From the NCBI RefSeq assembly GCF_003228315.1, contig NZ_CP029693.1:372001-436000 (forward strand): a stretch of DNA of 64,000 nt, in the 5' to 3' direction. Each line of letters begins with the position of its first letter. Positions within the stretch are counted from its first letter, which is position 1. Position numbers and translations under genes: made by a program. Below are positions 8,933 to 19,739 of this stretch, piece after piece. Origin of the DNA: Pseudomonas putida. Its GTDB lineage: Bacteria > Pseudomonadota > Gammaproteobacteria > Pseudomonadales > Pseudomonadaceae. The notes below the pieces were generated by a model. It was not told where the DNA came from, did no database searches, and saw only the letters and a program-made list of their open reading frames with translations.

Positions 8933-9295
8933 TTACTGGCCCACCTTGAAGGCGTAGGCACCTTCGCTTTTGTGGGTATCGACCGACACCACATGCCATT
9001 CGACCTTGTACGAGCCTGCGGTCAACGGCACCGCCGGCGTGACGATCAGGGTCTTTTTATCGCCGCCTTGAGTGGCGAGGCTTTTTACCAGGATCTCGGT
9101 ACCGTCCTTGCTGATCGTCACTTTGGAAAAGTCGGCTTCGACCCCCTCGGAAAAAATCAGGCTCAGCTCCGCCGGCGGGCTGACTGTGCTGTCGGCGGCG
9201 GGTGTCTGGCTCTTCAAATGCGCGTGGGCCCACACCGAGGAAGCGGCGAGCAACGAGCCGAGCAGGGCGGCGGTGGTCAGGGTTTTCTTGAGCAT
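8933..9295 (-). CDS. copC: CopC periplasmic copper-binding protein
   Basis: A 120-residue secreted protein. A signal peptide of about 23 residues (MLKKTLTTAALLGSLLAASS, cut after WA) leaves a mature protein beginning His-Ala-His. His24 and a C-terminal EWHVVSVDTHKSEG His cluster form the Cu(II) site. The Met-rich Cu(I) loop of plasmid CopC proteins is absent, so this is the short, Cu(II)-only type. It is upstream of and co-directional with copD. The gene is divergent from the TetR-family gene at 9435, and the 139-bp gap must hold both promoters; I could not identify a metal-responsive box with confidence. Confidence 0.93.
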   Translation of the reverse strand: MLKKTLTTAALLGSLLAASSVWAHAHLKSQTPAADSTVSPPAELSLIFSEGVEADFSKVTISKDGTEILVKSLATQGGDKKTLIVTPAVPLTAGSYKVEWHVVSVDTHKSEGAYAFKVGQ

Positions 9296-9434
9296 GTCAG
9301 TTCCCTCTGTAGCAGGTTGGATGTGAACGCAAGTCTAGTCGTGAAGAGCCGGTTGCAGGAAGTTTGCCTTTGCCCTGTCGCCGCGCGGTAGAGCGGATGC
9401 TAGTCTTGTTTAACGCTGTTGTCAGGGAGCCCAC

Positions 9435-10055
9435 ATGGGCAATCACAAGATCGGGATTCGTCGCAGTAACGTCGAGAAAATTCTGCTGGGGGCCGAGAAG
9501 GTCTTCGCCGAAAAAGGCTTCGGCAGCACGGCCATGGCCGACATCGCCGCTGAGGTGCAACTGCCTCGTTCCAACCTGCATTACTACTTCAGCACCAAGA
9601 CCGAGTTGTACAGCGCCGTGCTGTTCGACCTTTTGGAAGTGTGGAAGCAGGACGCGCTGTGCTTCGAGATGTTCGATGACCCGCGGGTGGTGCTCAGCAG
9701 CTACATCCGCGCCAAGATGAATCACTCCCGCAGTCGCCCCTATGGCTCGAAAGTCTGGGCCAATGAAATCATCCACGGCGCACCGACCCTGGGCTCGGCG
9801 CTGGACGCCAGTCTCTACGATTGGGCCAAGATGAAGGAAGCGAAAATCCGCCAGTGGGTGGACGACAAACGCATCCTGCCGGTGGAGCCATCAAGCCTGC
9901 TGTACATGATCTGGGCCTCGACCCAGCACTACGCGGACTTCGATCATCAAGTGAACATTCTCAATGATCACCAGCCGCTGTCGGATATGCAGTTCGAGCG
10001 GGCGGTGCAGACGGTGACGAGTGTGATTTTGCGGGGGATTGGGTTGGAGCCGTAG
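9435..10055 (+). CDS. TetR-family regulator of the RutR type
   Basis: A 206-residue repressor. The N-terminal helix-turn-helix (residues about 15-60) reads EKILLGAEKVFAEKGFGSTA, then MADIAAEVQLPRSNLHYYFS. The C-terminal ligand domain carries YGSKVWANEIIHGAP, characteristic of RutR/YcdC-like proteins that bind uracil or related compounds. It lies beside, and converges on, the reductive pyrimidine genes preA-preT, which suggests that it controls them or the hydA/permease promoters. Its targets are inferred; candidate operators lie at 14493-14533. It is divergent from copC, but a copper role is unlikely. Confidence 0.85.
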   Translation: MGNHKIGIRRSNVEKILLGAEKVFAEKGFGSTAMADIAAEVQLPRSNLHYYFSTKTELYSAVLFDLLEVWKQDALCFEMFDDPRVVLSSYIRAKMNHSRSRPYGSKVWANEIIHGAPTLGSALDASLYDWAKMKEAKIRQWVDDKRILPVEPSSLLYMIWASTQHYADFDHQVNILNDHQPLSDMQFERAVQTVTSVILRGIGLEP

Positions 10056-10078
10056 GCTTCGTCGCCGGTCAGATCGCC

Positions 10079-10169
10079 ATCGCGGGCAAGCCATGCTCCT
10101 ACAGGTCTAGCGTCGTTCACAAAATTGTGAATTGACTTCAATCCTGTAGGAGCAAGGCTTGCCCGCGAT
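10079..10169. repeat. REP doublet 5 (family B, 43-nt loop)
   Basis: A REP pair with the AAGGCTTGCCCGCGAT core. The left unit is slightly altered (CAAGCCATGCTCC). It lies in the convergent gap between the RutR-like gene and preA. Confidence 0.93.
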
Positions 10170-10194
10170 GGCGTCCGCTCAGGCGCCGGTGAAC

Positions 10195-11469
10195 TCAAAC
10201 GGCAACGTGATACGGATTCCTCGGATCATGGTTCCAGTCCAGGAATGGCTTGCCTGTCTCCACCGGCACCATCTCGATGCAATCCTGTACCGGGCAGGTG
10301 ATCTGGCACAGGTTGCAGCCCACGCATTCCTCATCGATCACTTCATAGCGGTGGGTGCCGTCGGCCTGTTTCAGGCTGGCCACCGCCTGGTGCGAGGTGT
10401 CTTCACAGGCGATGTGGCAGCGGCCGCAGCCGATGCAGGCGTCCTGGTCGATTTTCGCGATCACCTGATAGTTGATGTCCAGGTACTTCCAGTCCGTGGT
10501 GTTGGCCACGGCGCGCCCGGAAAACTCTGCAATGCTGGCGTAGCCCTGACTGTCCATCCAGCGCGACAGGCCGTCTTTCATTTCCTCGACGATGCGGAAA
10601 CCATGGAGCATCGCGGCCGTGCACACCTGCACCGAGCCGCTGCCCAAGGCCATGAACTCTGCTGCATCGCGCCAGTTGCCGATGCCGCCGATGCCGCTGA
10701 TAGGTAACCCGGCAGTCTGCGGATCGCGGGCGATTTCGGCGACCATGTTCAAGGCAATCGGCTTGACCGCCGAGCCGCAATAACCGCCGTGGGTGCTTTT
10801 GCTGCCGACCACCGGGTTGGCCACCATGCGCTCCAGGTCGACGCTGGTGATCGAGTTGATGGTGTTGATCAGCGACACGGCATCGGCGCCACCGCGATGG
10901 GCCGCACGGGCGGCGACGCGGATGTCGGTGATGTTCGGTGTGAGCTTGACGATCACCGGCAACGAGCAATACGTCTTGCACCAGCGGGTGACCTGTTCGA
11001 CGTACTCTGGCACCTGGCCGACCGCCGCGCCCATACCGCGTTCCGGCATGCCGTGGGGGCAACCGAAATTCAGTTCTATGCCATCGGCACCGGTGGCCTC
11101 CACCAGCGGCAGGATGTGTTTCCAGGATTCTTCGACGCAGGGCACCATCAGCGACACGATCAGCGCGCGGTCCGGCCAGTCCTTTTTCACCTGGGTGATT
11201 TCCCGCAGGTTGATTTCCAGCGAGCGGTCGGTGATCAGTTCGATGTTGTTGAAGCCCAGCACTTCCCGGTTGGCCCCGTAGTGCGCCGAATAGCGCGACG
11301 AGACGTTGACCGCCGCCGGATCTTCTCCCAGGGTTTTCCAGACCACGCCACCCCAACCCGCCTCGAAGGCACGGACCACGTTGTAGGCCTTGTCGGTCGG
11401 CGGCGCGGAGGCCAGCCAGAACGGATTGGGGCTTTTGATGCCAGCGAAGACAATCGACAGATCGGCCAT
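10195..11469 (-). CDS. preA: NAD-dependent dihydropyrimidine dehydrogenase, catalytic subunit PreA
   Basis: A 424-residue flavoprotein that, with PreT, reduces uracil and thymine to dihydro forms in the first step of reductive pyrimidine breakdown. The N-terminal FMN barrel (about residues 1-310) resembles dihydroorotate dehydrogenase, with NPFWLASAPPTDK, GADGIELNFGCPHG, and VKLTPNITDI. Two ferredoxin-like clusters follow at the C-terminus: CIGCGRCHIAC and CVGCNLCQITC. It starts 1 nt after the preT stop, so the two are one operon. It is also called pydA in Pseudomonas annotation. Confidence 0.95.
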   Translation of the reverse strand: MADLSIVFAGIKSPNPFWLASAPPTDKAYNVVRAFEAGWGGVVWKTLGEDPAAVNVSSRYSAHYGANREVLGFNNIELITDRSLEINLREITQVKKDWPDRALIVSLMVPCVEESWKHILPLVEATGADGIELNFGCPHGMPERGMGAAVGQVPEYVEQVTRWCKTYCSLPVIVKLTPNITDIRVAARAAHRGGADAVSLINTINSITSVDLERMVANPVVGSKSTHGGYCGSAVKPIALNMVAEIARDPQTAGLPISGIGGIGNWRDAAEFMALGSGSVQVCTAAMLHGFRIVEEMKDGLSRWMDSQGYASIAEFSGRAVANTTDWKYLDINYQVIAKIDQDACIGCGRCHIACEDTSHQAVASLKQADGTHRYEVIDEECVGCNLCQITCPVQDCIEMVPVETGKPFLDWNHDPRNPYHVAV

Positions 11470-12837
11470 TTACGCAGCCTCCACGTTAAGCATCAGTTGA
11501 GCATGAATGGCCTCGGCGGCCCGTTTGCCGTGCTGCACCGCCTGCACGGTGAGGTCCTGGTCGAGGCTGGTGCAGTCGCCGCCGGCATACACACCGGGGA
11601 TGCTGGTGCGCAGGTGTTCGTCCACTTGAATGCGATCGCCCTGGCGCTTCAATTCCCGGGCCAGTGGATCGGTGAGGGTGCTTGAGTCGAAGGATTGGCC
11701 GATGGCCTTGAAGATCGCGTCGGCGGCCAGCTCGAAGGTTTCGCCGGTGGTTTGCAGGCGGCCTTCGACCAGATGGGTGCGGGCGAAACGCATGCCACGC
11801 ACGTTGCCCTGATCGTCGAGCAGCACTTCGTCCGGTTGCGCCCAGGTCAACAGGCGCACCTGATTGGCCTTGGCGATCTCCTGTTCGTGGTGGGTGGCGC
11901 CCATGTCATCGGCACCACGGCGGTACACCAGGTTGACGTCACGGGCACCGAGGCGGGCCATTTGCACGGCCATGTCGATGGCGGTATTGCCAGCACCGAG
12001 GACGATGCAGTGGTCGGCCAGCGGCAGTTGGCTCAGGTCATCGGCCTGGCGCAGTTCGCGGATGTAGTCGGTAGCGGCGAGCAGGCCGGGGGCGTCTTCA
12101 TGAGGCAGGCCGAGTTGTTTGCTGGCATTGAGTCCAAGGCCGAGGAACACCGCATCGAATTGTTGATGCAGTTCGCTCAGGCTCAGGTTGTCGCCGAGCT
12201 TTTGCCCGTGGCGGATTTCAATGCCGCCGATCTCCAGCAGGAAATCCAGTTCCTTCTGCGCGTAATCGTCCACCAGTTTGTATTTGGCGATTCCGTATTC
12301 GTTGAGGCCGCCGGCCTTTTCCCGTGCTTCGAAAATCACCACGTCATGGCCGTGCATGGCGCTGCGATGGGCGCAGGACAGCCCGGCGGGACCCGCGCCG
12401 ACCACGGCAATGCGCTTGCCGGTGGCGGCGGCGCGAGGGAAGGGGTGTTGGCTGAAATGTGCGTTGTCCACGGCGTAGCGCTGCAGCAGGCCGATCAGCA
12501 CCGGCGCGCATTCATGGGCGCTGTTGCGCACACAGGCCTGCTGGCAAAGGATCTCCGTGGGGCAAACCCGCGCGCAACTGCCGCCGAGGATATTGGCCGA
12601 GAGGATCTTCTGCGCGGCGCCTTGTACGTTGTCCTGATGGATGTTGCGGATGAACGAGGGAATGTCGATTTCGCTGGGGCACGCGTTGACGCAGGGGGCG
12701 TCGTAGCAATACAGGCAGCGCGAGGCTTCCAGGTGAGCCTGCCGGTCATTGAGCGGGGGTGCCAGGTCGGTGAAATGGCTGGCGAGGGCCGCTGCATTTT
12801 CGTAAGGGTGCGGAAGATGGGTCAGGGACTTGATCAC
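11470..12837 (-). CDS. preT: NAD(P)H-dependent dihydropyrimidine dehydrogenase, subunit PreT
   Basis: A 455-residue glutamate-synthase-small-subunit-like oxidoreductase that passes electrons from NAD(P)H through iron-sulfur clusters and FAD to PreA. The N-terminus has cysteine clusters CLYCYDAPCVNACP and CARVCPTEILCQQAC. An FAD-binding GAGPAGLSCAH and an NAD-binding GAGNTAIDMAVQMA follow, and the C-terminus ends with the FAD motif GVYAGGDC. A GTG start at 12837 was chosen because GAGG lies 9 nt upstream and the next residues (IKSLTHLPHPYENA) match the family start. A longer GTG start at 12882 lacks a ribosome site. It is also called pydX. Confidence 0.92.
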   Translation of the reverse strand: MIKSLTHLPHPYENAAALASHFTDLAPPLNDRQAHLEASRCLYCYDAPCVNACPSEIDIPSFIRNIHQDNVQGAAQKILSANILGGSCARVCPTEILCQQACVRNSAHECAPVLIGLLQRYAVDNAHFSQHPFPRAAATGKRIAVVGAGPAGLSCAHRSAMHGHDVVIFEAREKAGGLNEYGIAKYKLVDDYAQKELDFLLEIGGIEIRHGQKLGDNLSLSELHQQFDAVFLGLGLNASKQLGLPHEDAPGLLAATDYIRELRQADDLSQLPLADHCIVLGAGNTAIDMAVQMARLGARDVNLVYRRGADDMGATHHEQEIAKANQVRLLTWAQPDEVLLDDQGNVRGMRFARTHLVEGRLQTTGETFELAADAIFKAIGQSFDSSTLTDPLARELKRQGDRIQVDEHLRTSIPGVYAGGDCTSLDQDLTVQAVQHGKRAAEAIHAQLMLNVEAA

Positions 12838-12909
12838 GGTTTTTAGCCTCACGGTGATGGAGGTTATGCCTCTGTCGGGCACTGGATTTTTGTTGTCTGG
12901 GCGGGCCTC

Positions 12910-12974
12910 TTCGCGAGCAGGCTCGCTCCCACAGGGGTACGCATTCCAACTGTGGGAGCGAGCCTGCTCGCGAT
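12910..12974. repeat. REP doublet 6 (family A, 19-nt loop)
   Basis: A pair in the TTCGCG-first orientation between preT and hydA. The loop (AGGGGTACGCATTCCAACT) is shared with doublets 4, 7 and 16. Confidence 0.95.
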
Positions 12975-12991
12975 GGCCGAAGGCCTCGATT

Positions 12992-14973
<1,982 letters not shown>

Positions 14974-16458
14974 ATGCAACAGAACAGATCGCAAGTGATC
15001 GAGCGTAACGGCTTGTTTGAGCTGGAAGCCGGCAGCGATGTCCTCGACAGTCCCCGTTTTAACCACGACATGGCACCGACCAAGGTGCGTGAACGAACCT
15101 GGAACAAATGGCACATCACCGCCCTGTGGGTCGGCATGTCGATCTGCGTGCCGACCTACACCCTGGGCGGCGTGCTGACAGCCTATTTCGGCCTGACCGT
15201 TGGTGAGGCGCTGCTGGCGATCCTGTTCGCCAACATCATCGTGTTGATCCCCCTGACCCTGAACGCCTTTCCCGGCACCAAGTACGGCATTCCGTTCCCG
15301 GTGCTGTTGCGCTCGTCATTCGGCATCCTCGGCTCGAACATTCCGTGCCTGATCCGCGCCCTGGTGGCGTGCGGCTGGTTCGGTATCCAGACGATGTTCG
15401 GTGGCCTGGCCATCCACCTGTTCCTGGGCTCGGTGTTCGAAGGCTGGAAATCCCTGGGCGGCACCGGTGAAGTGATTGGATTCATGATGTTCTGGGCCTT
15501 GAACCTGTGGGTGGTGATTCGCGGCGCCGAGTCGATCAAATGGCTGGAGACCCTTTCTGCGCCGTTGCTGGTGGCGGTGGGTGTGGGCCTTCTTGTTTGG
15601 GCGATGCCTAACGTTTCGATGACCGAGTTGCTGGCGATTCCGGCCAAGCGTCCGGAAGGGGCCAGCGTGGTCAGTTACTTTGCCGCCGGACTCACCGCCA
15701 TGGTCGGGTTCTGGGCCACGCTGTCGCTGAACATCCCGGACTTCAGCCGCTATGCCGAAAGCCAGAAAGCGCAGATCGTCGGGCAGATCATGGGCCTGCC
15801 GCTGACCATGTTCCTGTTCGCCGCGCTGGGCGTGGTGATGACCGCCGCCTCGGTGAAACTGGTGGGGGTGACGGTGTCCGATCCGGTGACGCTGATCGGC
15901 CATATCCAGAGCCCGGTCTGGGTCGCGGTGGCCATGGCGCTGATCATTATTGCCACGCTGTCGACCAACACGGCGGCGAACATCGTATCGCCCACCAACG
16001 ACTTCCAGAACATCGCGCCGAAGGTGATCAACCGCACCAAGGCGGTGATGCTCACCGGCTTCGTCGGCCTGGCGCTGATGGCTCATGAACTGCTGAAGAA
16101 ACTCGGCCTGATCGTTTCCGACATCAGCCTGGAGACGGTGTATTCCAACTGGCTGCTGGGCTATTCCAGCCTGTTGGGGCCGATCGCCGGGATCATGGTG
16201 GTGGACTATTTCCTGATCAAGAAACAGCAACTGGACCTGGCCGGCCTGTATCGCGATGACGTGTACCCGGCGTGGAACTGGAACGGGTTTCTCGCGTTTG
16301 GCGTGCCGGTGGTATTGACGCTGTTGTCGCTGGGCAGCGATGCGTTCAGCTGGTTCTACAGCTATGGCTGGTTTACCGGCTCGGCGCTGGGTGGGTTGAT
16401 TTATTACGGTTTGTGCGCGATGCGGGCGCAGCCGTCTGCCGTGAAATCGGCGGTGTAG
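14974..16458 (+). CDS. NCS1-family nucleobase:cation symporter
   Basis: A 494-residue inner-membrane transporter with about 12 hydrophobic helices. NCS1 carriers import uracil, hydantoins, allantoin, cytosine or thiamine with H+ or Na+. Family hallmarks are the N-terminal WNKWHITALWVGMSICVPTY, FPVLLRSSFGILGSNIP, and NIPDFSRYAES in the middle. GGAGCGG lies 7 nt before the ATG. Lying between hydA and the amidohydrolase, it most likely imports uracil, thymine or dihydropyrimidines; the exact substrate cannot be read from the sequence. Confidence 0.9.
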   Translation: MQQNRSQVIERNGLFELEAGSDVLDSPRFNHDMAPTKVRERTWNKWHITALWVGMSICVPTYTLGGVLTAYFGLTVGEALLAILFANIIVLIPLTLNAFPGTKYGIPFPVLLRSSFGILGSNIPCLIRALVACGWFGIQTMFGGLAIHLFLGSVFEGWKSLGGTGEVIGFMMFWALNLWVVIRGAESIKWLETLSAPLLVAVGVGLLVWAMPNVSMTELLAIPAKRPEGASVVSYFAAGLTAMVGFWATLSLNIPDFSRYAESQKAQIVGQIMGLPLTMFLFAALGVVMTAASVKLVGVTVSDPVTLIGHIQSPVWVAVAMALIIIATLSTNTAANIVSPTNDFQNIAPKVINRTKAVMLTGFVGLALMAHELLKKLGLIVSDISLETVYSNWLLGYSSLLGPIAGIMVVDYFLIKKQQLDLAGLYRDDVYPAWNWNGFLAFGVPVVLTLLSLGSDAFSWFYSYGWFTGSALGGLIYYGLCAMRAQPSAVKSAV

Positions 16459-16469
16459 CGGATGGCCTC

Positions 16470-16534
16470 TTCGCGAGCAGGCTCGCTCCTACAGGGGAAT
16501 GCATTTCAACTGTAGGAGCGAGCCTGCTCGCGAT
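16470..16534. repeat. REP doublet 7 (family A, 19-nt loop)
   Basis: A TTCGCG-first pair just after the permease stop, with loop AGGGGAATGCATTTCAACT, a close relative of the doublet 6 loop. Confidence 0.95.
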
Positions 16535-16598
16535 AGCGGTCTCAAATACACCGAGAATTTGCCTGAAGAAACTATAAGAACAGCCTGAGGAGATCCCC

Positions 16599-17882
16599 AT
16601 GAACGCAGCCGTCGACGTTCTGCAGTCCACCCATCAGCACATCAACCGCGATCGCCTGTGGCAGTCGCTCATGGAGCTGGCCAGGCTCGGTGCCACGGTC
16701 AAGGGCGGTGTCTGTCGCCTGGCCCTGACCGACCTCGATCGCCAGGCTCGCGACATCTTCGTGAAGTGGTGTGAAGAGGCCGGCTGCACCGTCAGCATCG
16801 ACGCCGTGGGCAATATTTTTGCCCGTCGCCCGGGGCGCAATCCGGACCTGCCGCCGGTGATGACCGGCAGCCACATAGACACCCAGCCCACCGGCGGCAA
16901 GTTCGATGGCTGCTTCGGCGTGCTGGCCGGCGTCGAAGTGCTGCGCACCCTCAATGACTTGAACATCGAAACCGAAGCGCCGCTGGAAGTGGTGGTGTGG
17001 ACCAACGAAGAAGGTTCGCGTTTCGCCCCGTGCATGATGGGCTCCGGCGTGTTCGCGGAAAAATTCACCCTCGAAGAAACCCTGGCCAAGGTCGACGCCG
17101 ACGGCGTGACGGTGGGCGAGGCGTTGAACGCCATCGGCTATGCCGGGCCGCGCGCGGTCAGCGGGCACGCGGTGGGTGCCTATTTCGAGGCGCATATCGA
17201 ACAGGGGCCGATTCTCGAAGACGAGCGCAAAACCATCGGCGTAGTGATGGGCGCGTTGGGGCAGAAATGGTTCGACCTGAAACTGCGTGGCGTCGAAGCC
17301 CACGCCGGTCCGACCCCGATGCACCTGCGCAAGGATGCACTGGTGGGTGCTGCGGTGATCGTCGGTGCGGTCAATCGTGCAGCCCACGGCCATCAACCCC
17401 ACGCGTGCGGCACCGTCGGTTGCCTGCAAGCCTATCCAGGTTCACGCAACGTCATCCCCGGGGAAGTGCGCATGACCCTGGACTTCCGCCATCTGGAACC
17501 GGCGCGCCTGGACTCGATGATCGCCGAAGTCCGCGAAGTGATCGAAACCACCTGCAAGGAACACGGCCTGACCTTTGAACTGACCCCAACCGCCGACTTT
17601 CCGCCACTGTATTTCGACAAGGGTTGCGTCGAAGCGGTGCGTGGCGCGGCGCAAGGCCTGGGCCTGTCGCACATGGACATCGTTAGCGGCGCTGGCCACG
17701 ACGCGATCTTCCTCGCCGAGCTCGGCCCGGCCGGGATGATCTTCGTCCCGTGCGAAGGCGGCATCAGCCACAACGAAATCGAAAACGCCGCGCCGGATGA
17801 CCTGGCGGCCGGGTGTGCGGTGTTGCTGCGGGCGATGCTGGCGGCGTCGGCGGCCGTGGCTAAAGGCGAACTGGCCGCTTAA
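16599..17882 (+). CDS. Zn-dependent N-carbamoyl-beta-alanine / allantoate-type amidohydrolase
   Basis: A 427-residue M20-family hydrolase. In pathway context it would release beta-alanine or beta-aminoisobutyrate, CO2 and NH3 from the N-carbamoyl product of HydA, completing pyrimidine breakdown. Metal-site motifs are GSHIDTQPTGGKFDG, VVVWTNEEGSRFAP and the C-terminal SGAGHDAIF followed by GGISHNE. The dimerisation insert includes GVEAHAGPTPM. GAGGAG precedes the start. Allantoate amidohydrolases and L-carbamoylases share these motifs, so the assignment rests on the neighbours. Confidence 0.88.
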   Translation: MNAAVDVLQSTHQHINRDRLWQSLMELARLGATVKGGVCRLALTDLDRQARDIFVKWCEEAGCTVSIDAVGNIFARRPGRNPDLPPVMTGSHIDTQPTGGKFDGCFGVLAGVEVLRTLNDLNIETEAPLEVVVWTNEEGSRFAPCMMGSGVFAEKFTLEETLAKVDADGVTVGEALNAIGYAGPRAVSGHAVGAYFEAHIEQGPILEDERKTIGVVMGALGQKWFDLKLRGVEAHAGPTPMHLRKDALVGAAVIVGAVNRAAHGHQPHACGTVGCLQAYPGSRNVIPGEVRMTLDFRHLEPARLDSMIAEVREVIETTCKEHGLTFELTPTADFPPLYFDKGCVEAVRGAAQGLGLSHMDIVSGAGHDAIFLAELGPAGMIFVPCEGGISHNEIENAAPDDLAAGCAVLLRAMLAASAAVAKGELAA

Positions 17883-17899
17883 GTACAGTCCTGCCATTT

Positions 17900-17979
17900 G
17901 TAGGAGCGAGCCTGCTCGCGATGGAGGACCAGACACCCCGCGTCGTCTGGCACACCATCGCGAGCAGGCTCGCTCCTAC
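17900..17979. repeat. REP doublet 8 (family A, 34-nt loop)
   Basis: The loop contains GACACCCCGCGTCGTCTGG, a shortened form of the loop found in the 52-nt class. Confidence 0.95.
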
Positions 17980-18063
17980 AAAAGGGCGGCGGCGTTTTTG
18001 TCGCACGATTACAGGGCCCCGCGGTCGACATCTTCACAACACCGTCGCACCCGGGGAGAACCA

Positions 18064-19554
18064 ATGAGCCAGGACGTCCTGAGCACCGAAACCAGTCGCC
18101 GTCAGTTGCAGCAGATCATCACCGGCCTGTCCGACGGGGTGATTCTGCTGGAACTCGACCAGACGATCGTCTGGGCCAACAACGCCGCGCTGGCCATGCA
18201 TGGTGTGCAGCGGATCGGGGAGCTGGGGGGCAATGCCAGGGAATACGCACAGCGTTTCGCCCTGCGTTATCGCAACAATCACCCGGTGCCGGTGGCGAAT
18301 TATCCGATCAGTCGTGTCGCGCGCGGCGAGACCTTCAGCGATGTGCTGGTCGAGCTGACCCCGGCCCATGACGAAGAGCGCACTTGGGTTCATCGTGTGC
18401 GCAGCCTGGTGGTCACCGACAGCCATGGCGAGCCGGAGTCCCTGGTACTGATCATGGACGATGTCACCGACTGGGCCAGCGCCGAGCAGCGCTTCGAGAA
18501 GACTTTCGCCGCCAACCCGGCGCCGGCGGTGATCTGTCGTCTCAGCGATTTGCGCTACATCAAGGTCAATCCGGGTTTTCTGGAGATGACCGGTTATGCC
18601 CGGGATCAAGTGATCGGCACCTCCACCTATGAGCTGGATGTACTGGAGCACGCACAAAACAAGGACCTGGCCAAGCAACGCCTGCTTGAAGGCCTGACCA
18701 TTCCGCAGATGCAGGCCGAGCTGCGCTTGGCCGATGGAGACAGCAAACAGGTGATCGTCGCCGGCCAGCCCCTGGAGCTCAACGACGAAGCCTGCATGCT
18801 GTTTTCTTTCGTGGACATGGAGCCCAGGCACAAGGCGGAAATGGCCCTGCGCCAGAGTGAGGAGCGCTTTGCCAAGGCGTTTCGGTTGTCACCGGTGCCG
18901 ATCCTGGTGTGTGGCGCTGGTGATCAGGTGGTGCTGGATGTCAATGAAGCCTTCCTCGATACCCTTGGCTATGGCAGTGAAGAATTGGTCGGCGAAAGCA
19001 TTACGCACATCGATTTCATCGAAGACAAAAACGCCGGCGTGCGCCTGTTCGCGGCGCTGGAGAAAGCCGGGCGACTGGACCGCATCGATGTGCGGGTGCG
19101 TAAAAAAGATGCCGGGCTGATTGATTGCGCCGTGTCGGCGGACACGGTGAACATTCAGGATCTTCCCTGCTATCTGCTGGTACTGATGGACATCACCGAG
19201 CGCAAGCGCACCGAACTGGAGCTGGTGTCGGCGATTGAAGAGGTAATGAAGGACGCTTCCTGGTTCAGCCGCACGCTGATCGAGAAGCTTGCCAATGTGA
19301 AAAACGTCAATTCACCGCAACTGCCCAGCGTGTCTCTCACTGATCTGACCGCCCGCGAGCGCGATGTGCTGGGGCTGATCTGCGAAGGCCTGGCGGACAA
19401 GGAAATCGCCGCGCGCTTGAAGCTGGCGCCGAACACGGTGCGCAATCATGTGGCGACGGTGTACTCCAAGCTTGATGTTCACAGCCGCAGCGAGGCGATT
19501 GTCTGGGCGCGGGAGCGGGGGTTATTTTCCGGTGCGAGGAAGCCGAGGGGATAA
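18064..19554 (+). CDS. Triple-PAS sensor regulator with LuxR-type DNA-binding domain
   Basis: A 496-residue one-component regulator. Three PAS domains can be seen at about residues 10-130, 140-250 and 265-385, each with the N-x2-F/A-L/M signature (for example VNPGFLEMTGYARDQVIG and VNEAFLDTLGYGSEELVG). A LuxR helix-turn-helix occupies about 425-490 (LTARERDVLGLICEG, then NTVRNHVATVYSKL). There is no receiver or kinase domain, so signal sensing and DNA binding are in one soluble chain. The start at 18064 follows GGGGAGAA. It is next to the pyrimidine genes but separated by a REP doublet; a role in that pathway is possible, not shown. The PAS ligand is unknown. Confidence 0.88.
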   Translation: MSQDVLSTETSRRQLQQIITGLSDGVILLELDQTIVWANNAALAMHGVQRIGELGGNAREYAQRFALRYRNNHPVPVANYPISRVARGETFSDVLVELTPAHDEERTWVHRVRSLVVTDSHGEPESLVLIMDDVTDWASAEQRFEKTFAANPAPAVICRLSDLRYIKVNPGFLEMTGYARDQVIGTSTYELDVLEHAQNKDLAKQRLLEGLTIPQMQAELRLADGDSKQVIVAGQPLELNDEACMLFSFVDMEPRHKAEMALRQSEERFAKAFRLSPVPILVCGAGDQVVLDVNEAFLDTLGYGSEELVGESITHIDFIEDKNAGVRLFAALEKAGRLDRIDVRVRKKDAGLIDCAVSADTVNIQDLPCYLLVLMDITERKRTELELVSAIEEVMKDASWFSRTLIEKLANVKNVNSPQLPSVSLTDLTARERDVLGLICEGLADKEIAARLKLAPNTVRNHVATVYSKLDVHSRSEAIVWARERGLFSGARKPRG

Positions 19555-19560
19555 CGGTAA

Positions 19561-19613
19561 GGTGCAAATGCACTAGTTTTCGCGGTGCAATTACATGTGT
19601 TGACCTGGTGCAA
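19561..19613 (+). promoter_or_regulatory. Three GGTGCAA direct repeats at exact 23-bp spacing
   Basis: GGTGCAA occurs at 19561-19567, 19584-19590 and 19607-19613. A weak sigma-70-like promoter (TTGACC at 19600, TAGGAT at 19621, 15-bp spacer) overlaps the third copy. The array starts just after the LuxR-PAS stop and precedes the DUF1652 gene. It is a candidate activator array; the LuxR-PAS protein next door is one possible binder. Confidence 0.5.
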
Positions 19614-19691
19614 CGGCTCCTAGGATGAATCACTGTAAAAGGCATTTTCCACTGCCTGCGTATTTCCTGCGAACCGCCGAAGGAACACTTG

Positions 19692-19739
19692 ATGAATCTG
19701 CAGCCTGCAAAATGGCGCCGCCTGGGTGGGTGCCAATGA
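19692..19739 (+). CDS. Possible 15-residue leader peptide before DUF1652 gene
   Basis: A short ORF encoding MNLQPAKWRRLGGCQ has a strong ribosome site (AAGGA, 7 nt before the ATG). Its TGA overlaps the next start codon as ATGA (19736-19739). The following gene has only a weak site of its own, so this ORF may serve to couple translation. It has no known relatives that I recognise. The alternative is that the downstream protein starts earlier, at 19625, and this frame is not translated. Confidence 0.4.
   Translation: MNLQPAKWRRLGGCQ

Noticed and set aside
19569..19589. NtrC-type site TGCAC...GTGCA before the DUF1652 gene
   Set aside because: The spacer between half-sites is 11 nt instead of about 7; the three direct GGTGCAA repeats explain it better.
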